Of a stretch of 64,000 nucleotides of DNA, positions 41,327 through 49,852 are shown piece by piece. The stretch is from Acrocarpospora macrocephala (GTDB lineage Bacteria > Actinomycetota > Actinomycetes > Streptosporangiales > Streptosporangiaceae), in the NCBI RefSeq assembly GCF_009687865.1, contig NZ_BLAE01000022.1:62001-126000 (forward strand), written 5' to 3'. The position numbers and the translations under genes were made by a program. The notes below the pieces were generated by a model. It had not been told where the DNA came from. It saw only the letters and a list, made by a program, of their open reading frames with translations, and did not search any database. Within the stretch, counting starts at the first letter, position 1; every line of letters begins with the position of its first letter.

Positions 41327-42087
41327 CAGGCCTGCCTACGGGCGGCGTTGGTGTGAATGGCTTCACGAATGTACGCCGCCATGCCGGGCGCGATCGTGTC
41401 GTAGTTGGCGGTGAAGCGGGGGTCGTTGACGTACAGGTCGCCGAGGCCGCGGTGGATGTCGTGGCCGCAGTCGTAGAACCAGCGGCTGATGTGCAGCCGA
41501 TGTTCCTCGGCCAGATCGGCGGCCCGTTCCCCGCTCGCGGGCGTGCCCTCGCTGTAGGCGGCGGCGAAGGCGTGGACGATCTCCCCGGCCTCCTGTTTGA
41601 TCTTCACCCAGTCGGCTTTGGTGTAAGCGGCGGTGCGGCGGCGGCTCTGCTCGAACGTGGCGGTGCCGCCCCAGCGTTCCTCCGCCTCCTGCTCGTGGTC
41701 CTCGGGGCGGAAGCCGCCGAAAACCTCGAAACGCTCCTCCGGAGTGAGGGATATGCCCATCGTGTGTGCCTCCATCGCGGTCTCTACGGCGGCCAGCATG
41801 CCGGCCAGCCGGTCCATCCGGGTGCGCAGCAGCCGATGCTGGCGGCGCAGGTGGGTCAGGGGGTCGACGGCCGGGTCGTCGAGGATGACCGTGATCTCCT
41901 CCAGCGGGAAGCCCAACTCCCGGTAGAACAGGATGCGCTGCAGCCGGTCCAAGTCCGCCTCGGTATAACGCCGGTACCCGCCCCGGGTGCGCTCACTCGG
42001 CGTCAGCAGGCCGATCTCGTCGTAGTGGTGCAAGGTGCGTACGGTGACCGCCGCGAACGCGGCCACCTGCCCCACCGAATAACTCAT
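41326..42087 (-). CDS. MerR-family regulator with TipAS-type ligand domain
   Basis: 253 residues. HTH: SYSVGQVAAFAAVTVRTLHH, then GYRRYTEADLDRLQRILFYR and the dimer helix. The C-terminal half (EERFEVFGGFRPEDHEQEAEERWG and YNDP-like end DLYVNDPRFTANYDTIAPGM) is the TipAS/TipAL antibiotic-recognition fold. TipAL-type proteins bind thiopeptides or other ligands and activate promoters with 19-bp spacers, including their own. A matching dyad precedes this gene and also the DUF2268 gene. Confidence 0.92.
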   Translation of the reverse strand: MSYSVGQVAAFAAVTVRTLHHYDEIGLLTPSERTRGGYRRYTEADLDRLQRILFYRELGFPLEEITVILDDPAVDPLTHLRRQHRLLRTRMDRLAGMLAAVETAMEAHTMGISLTPEERFEVFGGFRPEDHEQEAEERWGGTATFEQSRRRTAAYTKADWVKIKQEAGEIVHAFAAAYSEGTPASGERAADLAEEHRLHISRWFYDCGHDIHRGLGDLYVNDPRFTANYDTIAPGMAAYIREAIHTNAARRQA

Positions 42088-42127
42088 CCCGACCCTCTTC
42101 CCCTTTTCGTCCCTTCCAGGGTGCGGG

Positions 42128-42142
42128 CTCCCGTTACGTGAG
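42128..42142. promoter_or_regulatory. MerR autoregulatory operator
   Basis: On the minus strand CTCACGTAACGGGAG, 14 of 15 bases identical to the DUF2268 operator, directly behind a TTGACC -35 box (42148-42143). A 19-bp spacer puts the -10 near 42123-42118. Confidence 0.7.
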
Positions 42143-42238
42143 GGTCAACTTGTGGCCGAACCCGGCGATGTCCATCCGCCTGCGCGCCTCCTGCCGACAG
42201 AGGCGCTGTACTGAATGCGCGAATAGGCACAAAACTAG

Positions 42239-42274
42239 CGATACCAGACAGAAGGTGAATTCTGTCTGGTATCG
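42239..42274. promoter_or_regulatory. 36-bp inverted repeat before the GNAT gene
   Basis: Perfect 15-bp arms (CGATACCAGACAGAA and complement) with a 6-bp middle. It lies about 100 bp before the acetyltransferase start in an AT-richer island. It could be an operator, a hairpin in a leader, or the remnant of an insertion end. Confidence 0.55.
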
Positions 42275-42376
42275 GAAAGGGGTTCTCAACGGCTGATCAA
42301 CGGCCGCCTGTCCTGTTGTCCCGCCTCAAACGACCCGCTCGGCGTCTCACGCGGCACCCCTATGGAAAGGAATCCG

Positions 42377-42961
42377 GTGAACCACCAACGCCTCCCGCCA
42401 GCACCCACTAAGAGACTGGCGTTCCGCGAGATGACGGTTGACGATCTCGACGACATGGCGGCGCTCTTGGCTGACCCCAAGGTCATGCGGTATTACCCGA
42501 AACCGATGAATCGCGATGAGGCACGGGGCTGGATCGAATGGAGCCAGCATCTCTACCGCGAGCACGGTCACGGATTGTGGCTGATCACGCTCCAAGACAC
42601 CGGCGAGTTCGTCGGCAACTGCGGCTTGCCCGTACAGAACGTCGAGGGATCCGTCCAGGTCGAGATCGGCTACCTTGTCCGAACCGACCTCCAGGGCAAC
42701 GGCTACGCTACCGAGGCCGCGACCGCCTGCCGCGACCATGCTCGCGACATCCTTGAGGCCAAAACGCTCAATTCGTCCGTGAGGTGCTTGGTCGATCTGG
42801 TTCTGACGGATGACGCCGTTGTTCTCGACTCCTTGCCGTCGAAGCTTGAAAGCGCGCTTATTACTCCGCTCAGCATCCTCGCAAGCGTCTACGAGGAGGG
42901 CAGGTACCTGGATGGCGCCCCAGACGAGGTCGCGGAACTGATCCGTGCGCTCCCGAGCTGA
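42377..42961 (+). CDS. GNAT acetyltransferase with replaced C-terminus (chimeric)
   Basis: 194 residues. The first 125 are a RimJ/RimL-type GNAT: LAFREMTVDDLDDMAALLAD, EARGWIEWSQ, GNCGLPVQ, VEIGYLVRTDLQGNGYATEA with the Q/R-x-x-G-x-A acetyl-CoA loop. After CRDHARDIL the expected last strands are missing, and the protein continues VRCLVDLVLTDDAVVLDSLP and ASVYEEGRYLDGAPDEVAEL, unlike GNATs. Base composition drops at the junction near 42750. A deletion or insertion seems to have joined two genes, and activity is doubtful. GTG at 42377 follows GAAAGGA; an ATG at 42362 is possible. Confidence 0.7.
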   Translation: MNHQRLPPAPTKRLAFREMTVDDLDDMAALLADPKVMRYYPKPMNRDEARGWIEWSQHLYREHGHGLWLITLQDTGEFVGNCGLPVQNVEGSVQVEIGYLVRTDLQGNGYATEAATACRDHARDILEAKTLNSSVRCLVDLVLTDDAVVLDSLPSKLESALITPLSILASVYEEGRYLDGAPDEVAELIRALPS

Positions 42962-43037
42962 GGGCTGCTTGACGGCTGGACTGAAGTTGATCTCGCGACC
43001 ACTCCCCTGGTTCGGACTGATAGTCCGGAAAGGGTGG

Positions 43038-43071
43038 GGCGGGGAAGGGCGCTGAACGGCCCTCCCCCGCC
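43038..43071 (-). terminator. Hairpin after the sugar dehydrogenase gene
   Basis: A GGCGGGGAAGGGC arm pairs with GCCCTCCCCCGCC (12 of 13), 8-nt loop, 6 bp beyond the minus-strand stop at 43077. Confidence 0.6.
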
Positions 43072-43076
43072 GTCGG

Positions 43077-46000
43077 TTACAAGTTCAACTGGTCGATCAG
43101 GGCCTGGGCATCCCTGGCCAGTGCCGCGCGCACCTCCGCGTTGTTGACGTTGTCGCGCTTGGACAGGTCCTCGATGAACCGCACGAGTTCGTCCCTGGCC
43201 GCTCGTGGCTTGTTCTTGCTCAGGCTGTACTGGGCGTCCTCAAGATGACGGACCAGCTTCTTGGCGCCGTTCACGGTGATGATTCCGCTGTCTCTGAAGC
43301 GGTTGACCAGCGTGGTGAGGTCGGCGTAGGACGTGGTGGTGGTGAAGGACACCGATTGTGTGGTGGTCTTGCCCGCCTTGTCCTTAGCTGTGGCGGTCAA
43401 GGTGTGCGCGCCCAGCGGCAGCTTCCACAACGGCACCGCGGTGCCGGAGGTGGCCGGCTGGCCGTCGATGGTGAGCGTGACGGTGTCCACGCCTGACGTC
43501 GCGTCGGTCGCCGTGGCCACGGGGGTGATGGAGGCCGAGTCGCCGTAGGTGGTGTCGGCCACGCCGCTGACTGTCAGGACGGGGGCGGTCTTGTCGATTT
43601 TCACGGTGAGGGTGCCGACCGGCGAGATGTTGCCGCCGGTGTCGGTGGCCCGGTAGCTGACCTCGTGGGTGCCCTCCGCGCTCAGCGTCACCGGGTTGTT
43701 GGCGTTCAGCCAGGTGGTGCCGCCGTTGAGGGAGTACTGACGGCTGGCGACCGCGCCGTTGTCGGTCGCGTTCACCGTCACGGTGACGTTGTCGGTGTAC
43801 CAGCCGTTGGCGCCGTTCGGCGTCGCCGGGTTGGTGGTGGCGGTCACGGTCGGCGGCGTCTTGTCGCCCACGCCGTTGCCCGAGAAGGTGAAGGAGTCCA
43901 CCTCGACGCCACCGCTGGAGGTGACGAACAGCTTGCCGCTGCCTGTGGGGGCGCCGGCCAGCGAGGTGGTGACCGTCTGCCAGCCCGAGCCGGCGGGGAT
44001 CGTGACGGTGGCGAACGGATTTGCGGTGGCGGAGTTCCAGCGCAGCGAGAGCGTGCCCGCGCCGGAGGCCTTGGTCTGGACCGAGTTCACGCCGACGAAG
44101 TTGACCGGGTCGTACGCGATCGAGTCGCCCGGGTCGAGCGAGGTGATCTTGCCCTTGCCCGAGGCGGTGTCGTCGTCGGTGTCGGTGACGCCGGTGAGCT
44201 GGTCGGCGTGCTCGGCTTCCAGGAGCTTGGGGTTGAGGATGAGGCTGGCCTCGCCCAGCGCGCCGGGGATGCCGTTGGCGCCGTTGTCGCGGTACTGCAC
44301 CACGACGACGCCGAAGATGTTCTCGGTCTCGCCGTGGTCGGTGGCGTTGGCGGGGGTCGGCCAGGTGCCCGAGCAGCCGGTGCCGAGCGTCTCCGGGTGG
44401 GCGTGGGTGTCGTGTCCGAGCCCGAAGGTCCACTGCACCCGCGAGCAGACCGGCGTGTTGCCGTCCTCGGCGTCGGCGACCGTGATCTGGTACGGAATCG
44501 CGTTGCCCCAGTCGAAGAACGCGCCGGTCGGCGGCGTGGTCACGGTCACCACGGGCGCGGTGTTGCCCACGGTGATCTCGATCGAGGTGAGCCCGGCCCG
44601 GCCGCCGGAGTCGGTGACGCGCAGCCGTGCGGTGTACTGGCCTTGGGTGGCGTAGGTGTGGCTGGTGGTGGCCCCGGTGGCGTCGAAGTCGCCGTCGCCG
44701 TCGAGGTCCCACTCGTAGGTGAGGGCGCCCGGCTCGGTGTCGGTCGACCCGGAGCCGTCGAACTGCACGGTCAGCGGCGGCGCGCTGGCCGAGGCCTTGT
44801 CGACCGTGATCCTCGCCTGCGGCGTCTTGTTGTCGGGGGAATAGTCGATCCGGTAGAGGCCGGCGTCGGGGTTGGCGCGGAAGAAGCCGTCGCCGTAGTC
44901 GAGCACGTACAGTGAGCCGTCCGGGCCGAACTCGATGTCCATCGGGCTGTCGGTGAGCGGCTGGGCGGCGATGCGCAGCGCGCTGTTGGGCAGGAATTGT
45001 TCCAGCTTGGTGACCGGCCCGTCCGGGTGTGTCACGGTGAACGCCGCGAGGTAGTCCTGCGAGAACTCGGCGAAGAACGCCTTGCTGTCCCAGTACTCGG
45101 GGAACTTCGACGTCGAGGGATTGGCCGCGTCGTAGTGGTAGATCGGGCCACCCATCGGGCCCTGGCCGCCTGCGGCTTCGAAGTCGACCAGTCCGGCCCA
45201 TTCCGCGGGCTGATGGGTGTTGTTGTCGCCGTAGTAGAGGTCAGCGGGGGTCGCGGGGGGCAGCTGTGCGAGCCCGGTGTTGTAGCGGGAGGTGTTCGTC
45301 GGTCCCGCCGCGCAGTCGAACCATTCGCGCGGCTGGGAGGTCGCGAAGTCCCAGTTGTTGTAGTTGAAGTTGTCGCCCGTGCAGTACGGCCAGCCGCTGT
45401 TCATCGGCTTGGTGATCGGGGTGATGTTCCACTCGACGTAGCCGAGCGGGCCGCGGGTCGGGCTGGCGGTTCCGGCGTCAGGCCCGTAGTCGCCCCATGA
45501 GACGGTGCCGGTCTGCGCGTCCACGTCCATCCGGAACGGGTTGCGCACGCCGGTGACGAAGACCTCAGGGCGGGTCTTCTCGGTGCCCGGCGGCCACAGG
45601 TTGCCGGCCGGGATGGTGTACGTCCCGTCCGACTGCACCTTGATGCGGAGGATCTTGCCGCGCAGGTCGTTGCTGTTGCCGGCGCCGCGGCGGTCGTCGA
45701 AGCCGGGGTTCATGCCGGGCGCGTCGTTGTTGGGCGCGTAGCCGCTGGCGCCGGGCGCGCTGGCGGGGGTGTTGTCGCCGGTGGCGAGGTAGAGGTTGCC
45801 GTCGGCGTCCCAGTCCATGTCGCCCGCGACGTGGCAGCACTGCCCGCGCTGGGTCTCGACCTTGATGATGACCTGCTCGGTGGCGAGGTCGAGGGCCGAA
45901 CCGGTCCACTTGAACCGGGAGAGCTGGTTGTAGCCCTTCCACTGGTTCCAGTAGGTCTCGTCCTGGCCCGCCGGGAGCGAGTTGGGCGCCGAGCCGGTCG

Positions 46001-46391
46001 GGGTGGTCTCCGGGTAGGGCGCGGTCAGGGTGCGGGGGGCGTAGTAGACGTACACCCACTGGTTGGCCGCGAAGTCCGGGTCGAGGGCGATGGTCTGGAG
46101 GCCGTCCTCGGAGTTGGCGTAGACCGGGATGGTGTTGATGACCTTGGTGACGCCGGTGGCGGGGTCGGTCAGCCGGATGTCGCCGTTGCGGGCGGTGTGC
46201 AGGACCCGGAGGTCCGGCAGCACGGCCAGGTCGATCGGCTCGCCGACGTTCTTGGTGAGGGTGATCTTCTCGTAGTTCGACCAGGTGGTCGCGGGTTCGG
46301 CGGCGGCGGCCGGGGCCGGCACCGCGAGCAGGCTTAACGGGAGCGCCAGAGCTGTCACCAGGACGGCCAGCGCTTTTTGGGTACGCTGCAT
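43077..46391 (-). CDS. Secreted PQQ-type sugar dehydrogenase with PKD, carbohydrate-binding and Ig-like domains
   Basis: 1104 residues. Signal peptide: QRTQKALAVLVTALALPLSL, cleaving near APAAAAEP. About 30-490 is a glucose/sorbosone dehydrogenase six-bladed propeller (ANSEDGLQTIALDPDF, HVAGDMDWDADGNLYLATGDN, FVTGVRNPFRMDVDAQTG, DIEFGPDGSLYVLDYGDG). Then come a PKD domain (FDGSGSTDTEPGALTYEWDL), a CBM6-like domain (GDSIAYDPVNFVGVNSV), an Ig/OmpL47-like repeat region and a helical C-terminal segment that resembles FIVAR-type modules. It oxidises a sugar at the cell surface and binds carbohydrate. ATG at 46391 after AGGAGAAG; the longer frame is rejected. Confidence 0.9.
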   Translation of the reverse strand: MQRTQKALAVLVTALALPLSLLAVPAPAAAAEPATTWSNYEKITLTKNVGEPIDLAVLPDLRVLHTARNGDIRLTDPATGVTKVINTIPVYANSEDGLQTIALDPDFAANQWVYVYYAPRTLTAPYPETTPTGSAPNSLPAGQDETYWNQWKGYNQLSRFKWTGSALDLATEQVIIKVETQRGQCCHVAGDMDWDADGNLYLATGDNTPASAPGASGYAPNNDAPGMNPGFDDRRGAGNSNDLRGKILRIKVQSDGTYTIPAGNLWPPGTEKTRPEVFVTGVRNPFRMDVDAQTGTVSWGDYGPDAGTASPTRGPLGYVEWNITPITKPMNSGWPYCTGDNFNYNNWDFATSQPREWFDCAAGPTNTSRYNTGLAQLPPATPADLYYGDNNTHQPAEWAGLVDFEAAGGQGPMGGPIYHYDAANPSTSKFPEYWDSKAFFAEFSQDYLAAFTVTHPDGPVTKLEQFLPNSALRIAAQPLTDSPMDIEFGPDGSLYVLDYGDGFFRANPDAGLYRIDYSPDNKTPQARITVDKASASAPPLTVQFDGSGSTDTEPGALTYEWDLDGDGDFDATGATTSHTYATQGQYTARLRVTDSGGRAGLTSIEITVGNTAPVVTVTTPPTGAFFDWGNAIPYQITVADAEDGNTPVCSRVQWTFGLGHDTHAHPETLGTGCSGTWPTPANATDHGETENIFGVVVVQYRDNGANGIPGALGEASLILNPKLLEAEHADQLTGVTDTDDDTASGKGKITSLDPGDSIAYDPVNFVGVNSVQTKASGAGTLSLRWNSATANPFATVTIPAGSGWQTVTTSLAGAPTGSGKLFVTSSGGVEVDSFTFSGNGVGDKTPPTVTATTNPATPNGANGWYTDNVTVTVNATDNGAVASRQYSLNGGTTWLNANNPVTLSAEGTHEVSYRATDTGGNISPVGTLTVKIDKTAPVLTVSGVADTTYGDSASITPVATATDATSGVDTVTLTIDGQPATSGTAVPLWKLPLGAHTLTATAKDKAGKTTTQSVSFTTTTSYADLTTLVNRFRDSGIITVNGAKKLVRHLEDAQYSLSKNKPRAARDELVRFIEDLSKRDNVNNAEVRAALARDAQALIDQLNL

Positions 46392-46425
46392 GAAGGTACT
46401 TCTCCTAGGACGAGGAGTATCAGGA

Positions 46426-46475
46426 CCGGACCGCCACGCCCGCCGGGGCAACGGCGGATGCGCATGGCGGTCCGG
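46426..46475 (-). terminator. Long-loop hairpin between isomerase and dehydrogenase genes
   Basis: CCGGACCGCCA and TGGCGGTCCGG arms flank a 28-bp loop, 25 bp after the isomerase stop. It may be an attenuating or mRNA-stabilising structure that sets the ratio of the two gene products. Confidence 0.45.
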
Positions 46476-46499
46476 CATTAAAGGCGACTGGTGACGCGC

Positions 46500-47651
46500 T
46501 TACTCGTAGAAGCGGTCTTCCTTCATAGCTGCCCAGTTCTCGTAGCTCAGCCGGGCGTAATCCAGGGACTGCGCCGGGTTGGCGGTTCCGCCGGGGGCGT
46601 TGTCCTGCTCGTACATCGGGTGGTGCTTGTCCCGGATCTTGACCCGGTTGAAGAATTCCTTGTAGCCGATGTCACCCGTGCCGAGCGGCACCATGTCGTA
46701 GCCGTTGGAGGTGGCCGGGTTGAGCTTGCCGTCCTTGATGTGGAAGAGCGGGTAGCGCTTCTGGTTGTCGCGGACGAGCGTGAACGGATCGAAGATGTCG
46801 GTCTGGACCGATCCGTCCGGTGCGGTGAAGAGGGTGTGCTTGTACTGCGCGACGTGCGCCCAGAACAGGTCCATCTCCAGGAAGACGAAGTGCTTGTCGG
46901 TCTGGCTGAGGAAGTACTCCAGCTTCCGGATGCCGGAGGAGCGGGTCGGCCGGCCCAGCGTGTCCAGCGGGCCGCTGTCCAGCAGGAAGTTGTAGGCGGC
47001 GTCGTGGTTGTGGGTGTACAGCTTGAGCCCGGCCGCCTGGGCCAGCTGGCCGAGACCGTGCCACTTCTCGATGGCGAGGTCCCAGTCGGCCTTGAAGTTG
47101 CTGCTGGTCGGGTCGTTGCCGGTGCCGACGTGCTGCATGCCGATGATGTTGGCGATCTCCAGGGTTCGCTGGAACCGGTCCAGGTCGGCGGGGCTGAGCG
47201 GCCACGAGCCGGGGATGAAGCCGTGGTTGCCCTGGGCCTTGAGGCCGTTGTCGTCCAGCCAGGTACGGAGTAACTGGGCGCCCTGGACGGTCTCGAGGTT
47301 GGCGCCGCCTTCGGAGTTGGCGTTCTGGGTGTAGCCGGCGAACTCGACCTGGGCGTACCCGATCGCGGAGAGCGCCTCGAACACCTTGCGGAAGCCGGAC
47401 GGGAGCGGGCTGGTCAGCGGGTTGCGGCTGATGGCGTCACGGACGGTGTAGAGGATGATGCCCCGCTGGGACGCGGGCACCAGGGCGTGCCGCTCGTCGC
47501 GTACGGGAGCGGGGTCGGCCTGGGCCGCGCCGGGCAGGGCAAGCGGGATGGCCGCTGCGGCGGCCATGCCGGTGGTGGCGGCCATGAACTGCCGTCGGTT
47601 GAGTCCGAGGCTACGGCGGAGCGAGTCTTCTCGGGCATGCGTGTCGCTCAC
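46500..47651 (-). CDS. Tat-exported sugar phosphate isomerase/epimerase-like TIM-barrel protein
   Basis: 383 residues. A twin-arginine signal (SLRRSLGLNRRQFMAATTG, then AAAAAIPLALPGAAQA) exports the folded protein. The body is a xylose-isomerase-like TIM barrel: GIILYTVRDAI, IGYAQVEFAGY, KLYTHNHDAAY, VFLEMDLFWAHV and LFHIKDGKLNPAT with metal ligands of the hydroxypyruvate isomerase/IolE type. GTG start after AAGGGAG. It lies 108 bp before the secreted sugar dehydrogenase on the same strand, so the pair likely modifies sugars outside the cytoplasm. Confidence 0.9.
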   Translation of the reverse strand: MSDTHAREDSLRRSLGLNRRQFMAATTGMAAAAAIPLALPGAAQADPAPVRDERHALVPASQRGIILYTVRDAISRNPLTSPLPSGFRKVFEALSAIGYAQVEFAGYTQNANSEGGANLETVQGAQLLRTWLDDNGLKAQGNHGFIPGSWPLSPADLDRFQRTLEIANIIGMQHVGTGNDPTSSNFKADWDLAIEKWHGLGQLAQAAGLKLYTHNHDAAYNFLLDSGPLDTLGRPTRSSGIRKLEYFLSQTDKHFVFLEMDLFWAHVAQYKHTLFTAPDGSVQTDIFDPFTLVRDNQKRYPLFHIKDGKLNPATSNGYDMVPLGTGDIGYKEFFNRVKIRDKHHPMYEQDNAPGGTANPAQSLDYARLSYENWAAMKEDRFYE

Positions 47652-48355
47652 GCTTACTCCCTTTCGATCGAGGGACGCGTGCGCCGATCACGTCACTGTG
47701 ATTCGTGTCAAGCCCGCGAGCATGCCACCGCTGTTGAGCCGAGCGATCACATTGTTACTACGCGACCAGAACGGGGTCAATGGTTCCGTCACCCTTACCC
47801 GATCGGTACGCAGGGGAATATTCATGTCACTCTGCGTTAAATCCGCAGTACAACGTCACATAGGGCGGATTTTGGTCACGAATCGGCAGACTTCTGTTGA
47901 CAAAAATCAAAAGTGGTATCTATTGTCACGAAATGTGTAGGACATGTGCGGTTACGCCAACAAAACATCCGATGTATCCGTGGTGAAGGAACGCACCTCG
48001 ATCATGTCCCCGTCTTCTGGAAGGTTCGGTCCGGTCCCTTCCACCGTCGCGCCGAGACGGTGGGCACGAGGGAATGCCACCCCGGTCCGAGTTTTCCGGA
48101 TGACTCGTCTCCGGTCCTCTCGCGTCCGGGCGCGGTGGGTTCCTCCATCGCGTCCGGACGCGGATACGACACGATCGCCGCTGGTTCCCGGTCAGGAATC
48201 CGGATCGCGGTCCGGCCAGGTAACCCGTCGCTCAATCTCCCGAAGACAGTCCCTCCCCCGCTCACGACCGCCCGTTTCGCGGCGTTCCGCCGGCCCGAGG
48301 AGTGCCCGCGTCAGCCCGAAGGCCATAGCCAGGTGCCGCATGAATCCTCCCCCGT
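47652..48355. other. 704-bp gene-free region between the sugar operon and the amidase gene
   Basis: Locally AT-rich (47820-47960) compared with the rest. On the minus strand TTGACA (47711-47706) could be the -35 for the isomerase gene. On the plus strand TTGACA at 47897 is followed by TATCTATTG, a good-looking promoter with no clear downstream gene: the frame from 47944 (MCGYANKTSDV) has no recognisable domain. It may be the front of a lost regulator. Confidence 0.4.
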
Positions 48356-49768
48356 TCAGACGTGGGCGAGCTGCTCGGCCGGCCGCGGCGCGATCGGCGT
48401 GAACGTGCCGAACCGATCCTCCAGGACCTGCGCCGCCTGCAGGCAGACGTCCTCCCGGTACCGCGGCCCGATGAGCTGAACCGCCTGCGGCAGCCCCCCG
48501 GACACCCCCACGGGCGTGACGACGGCCGGCAGGTCGAGGAAGTTCACCAGGATGACCAGCAGGGACTGGTCGATGAGCGCGGAGACCGCGCCGCTCCCCC
48601 GCGTGTCGGTCCCGACCGGGAACGGCGGGTGGGTGTTGCCCGGCGCGAGGATGATCGGATACCGCTCCTGCAGGTGCGCCCACGCCCGCGCGGTGGCGAG
48701 CCGGTCGGACAGGGCGCGGACGTAGGAGTCGAGGGTGAGCACGCCGGTGGCCTCGGTGAAGTCCTCGACGAACCGGCGCTGGCCGGGGCTGAGACTCTCG
48801 TGCCAGAACGGCGGGCTGAGCCGGATCTCGGTGGCGGCCAGGGCGGCGAAGGCCCGGGCCGCCGATTCCACGTCGGGCGGGTCGATGCGGTCGACGGCGT
48901 ACCCGGCGTCGGCGAGGGTGTCGGCGGCGCGCTGGACGGCTTCGGCGGCGTGCGGGGAGACGCCGGTGCCGGCCGGGTCGAAGGTGACGGCGGCGCGGCG
49001 GGGCAGTTCGGGTCCCGTGAGCGGGGCACTGACGGTCCAGGGGTCGGCAGCGTGCTGGCCGGCGATGATCTGGAGGGCTGCTCTGAGGTCGGCGACACGG
49101 CGGGCGATGGGGCCGTTGGTGGCGCACATCTGAAGGGTGAAGGGCAGTTCGGCGGGCGCGGCGGAGTGGTAGGGGACGCGGGTTCTGGTCGGGCGCAGGC
49201 CGGTCACGCCGCAGGCCTGGGCGGGCCACCGGATCGAGCCGCCGTAGTCGTTGCCCAGGGCGAGCGGGGTGATGCCCGTGGCGACCGCGGCGGCGTCGCC
49301 ACCGCTGGAGCCGCCGGGGGTCCGGGTGGGGTCCCAGGGGTTGAGCGTGGGTCCGTAGAGGCTGCTGTCGGTGTGCCAGCGGAAGCCGAAGTTGGGCATG
49401 TTGGTACGGCCGAGCGGGACGGCTCCGGCCTCGCGGAGCCGGGCGACGTGCGGGGAGTCGGCGGCGGCGACGGCGTGCTGCAGGGCGGGGACGCCGTGGG
49501 TGGTGGCCGATCCGGCGAGGTCGATGTTGGTCTTGAGGGTGAACGGGACGCCGTGCAGGCGGCTGGTGGGGTGGCCGTCGCGGATGGCCTGGTCGGCCTG
49601 GCCGGCGGCGTGGAGGGCTTGTTCGGTGCGGGTTTCGACGACGGCGTTGATGTGGGGGTTCACGTCGGCGAGGCGGTCGAGGTGGGCTTGGACGACTTCG
49701 CGGCTGGTGGTACGGCGCTGCCGGATGAGCTGTCCGAGTTCGACTGCTCCCATCTGCCAGAGTTCCAT
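48356..49768 (-). CDS. Amidase-signature family hydrolase
   Basis: 470 residues. The amidase signature is intact: the catalytic lysine in LHGVPFTLKTNIDLAG, and GSSGGDAAAVATGITPLALG with the cis-serine and GNDYGGSIRWPA with the nucleophile serine. The family hydrolyses amides, from small nitrile-derived amides to aryl-acyl amides. ATG at 49768 follows GGAG by 6 nt. Divergent from a TetR gene with paired palindromes between, so likely substrate-induced. Cytoplasmic. Confidence 0.93.
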   Translation of the reverse strand: MELWQMGAVELGQLIRQRRTTSREVVQAHLDRLADVNPHINAVVETRTEQALHAAGQADQAIRDGHPTSRLHGVPFTLKTNIDLAGSATTHGVPALQHAVAAADSPHVARLREAGAVPLGRTNMPNFGFRWHTDSSLYGPTLNPWDPTRTPGGSSGGDAAAVATGITPLALGNDYGGSIRWPAQACGVTGLRPTRTRVPYHSAAPAELPFTLQMCATNGPIARRVADLRAALQIIAGQHAADPWTVSAPLTGPELPRRAAVTFDPAGTGVSPHAAEAVQRAADTLADAGYAVDRIDPPDVESAARAFAALAATEIRLSPPFWHESLSPGQRRFVEDFTEATGVLTLDSYVRALSDRLATARAWAHLQERYPIILAPGNTHPPFPVGTDTRGSGAVSALIDQSLLVILVNFLDLPAVVTPVGVSGGLPQAVQLIGPRYREDVCLQAAQVLEDRFGTFTPIAPRPAEQLAHV

Positions 49769-49790
49769 GACGATCTCCAAATCAGTGGAT

Positions 49791-49830
49791 GTCTACTCTA
49801 CTCAGTAGATCTGCACTCTACTGAGTAGAC
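49791..49830. promoter_or_regulatory. Paired palindromic operator between amidase and TetR genes
   Basis: CTACTCAGTAG (49798-49808) and CTACTGAGTAG (49818-49828) are complementary 11-mers, each nearly palindromic, 20 bp apart. Outer GTCTACT and AGTAGAC extend the symmetry. Two helical turns between centres fits two TetR dimers. Confidence 0.8.
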
Positions 49831-49852
49831 TTATGCTACATTAAGTGCTCTC

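Noticed and set aside
47944-48402. Possible regulator gene after the promoter-like TTGACA at 47897
   Set aside because: The frame has no HTH or other family motif and turns into arginine/proline-rich sequence; not enough for a gene.
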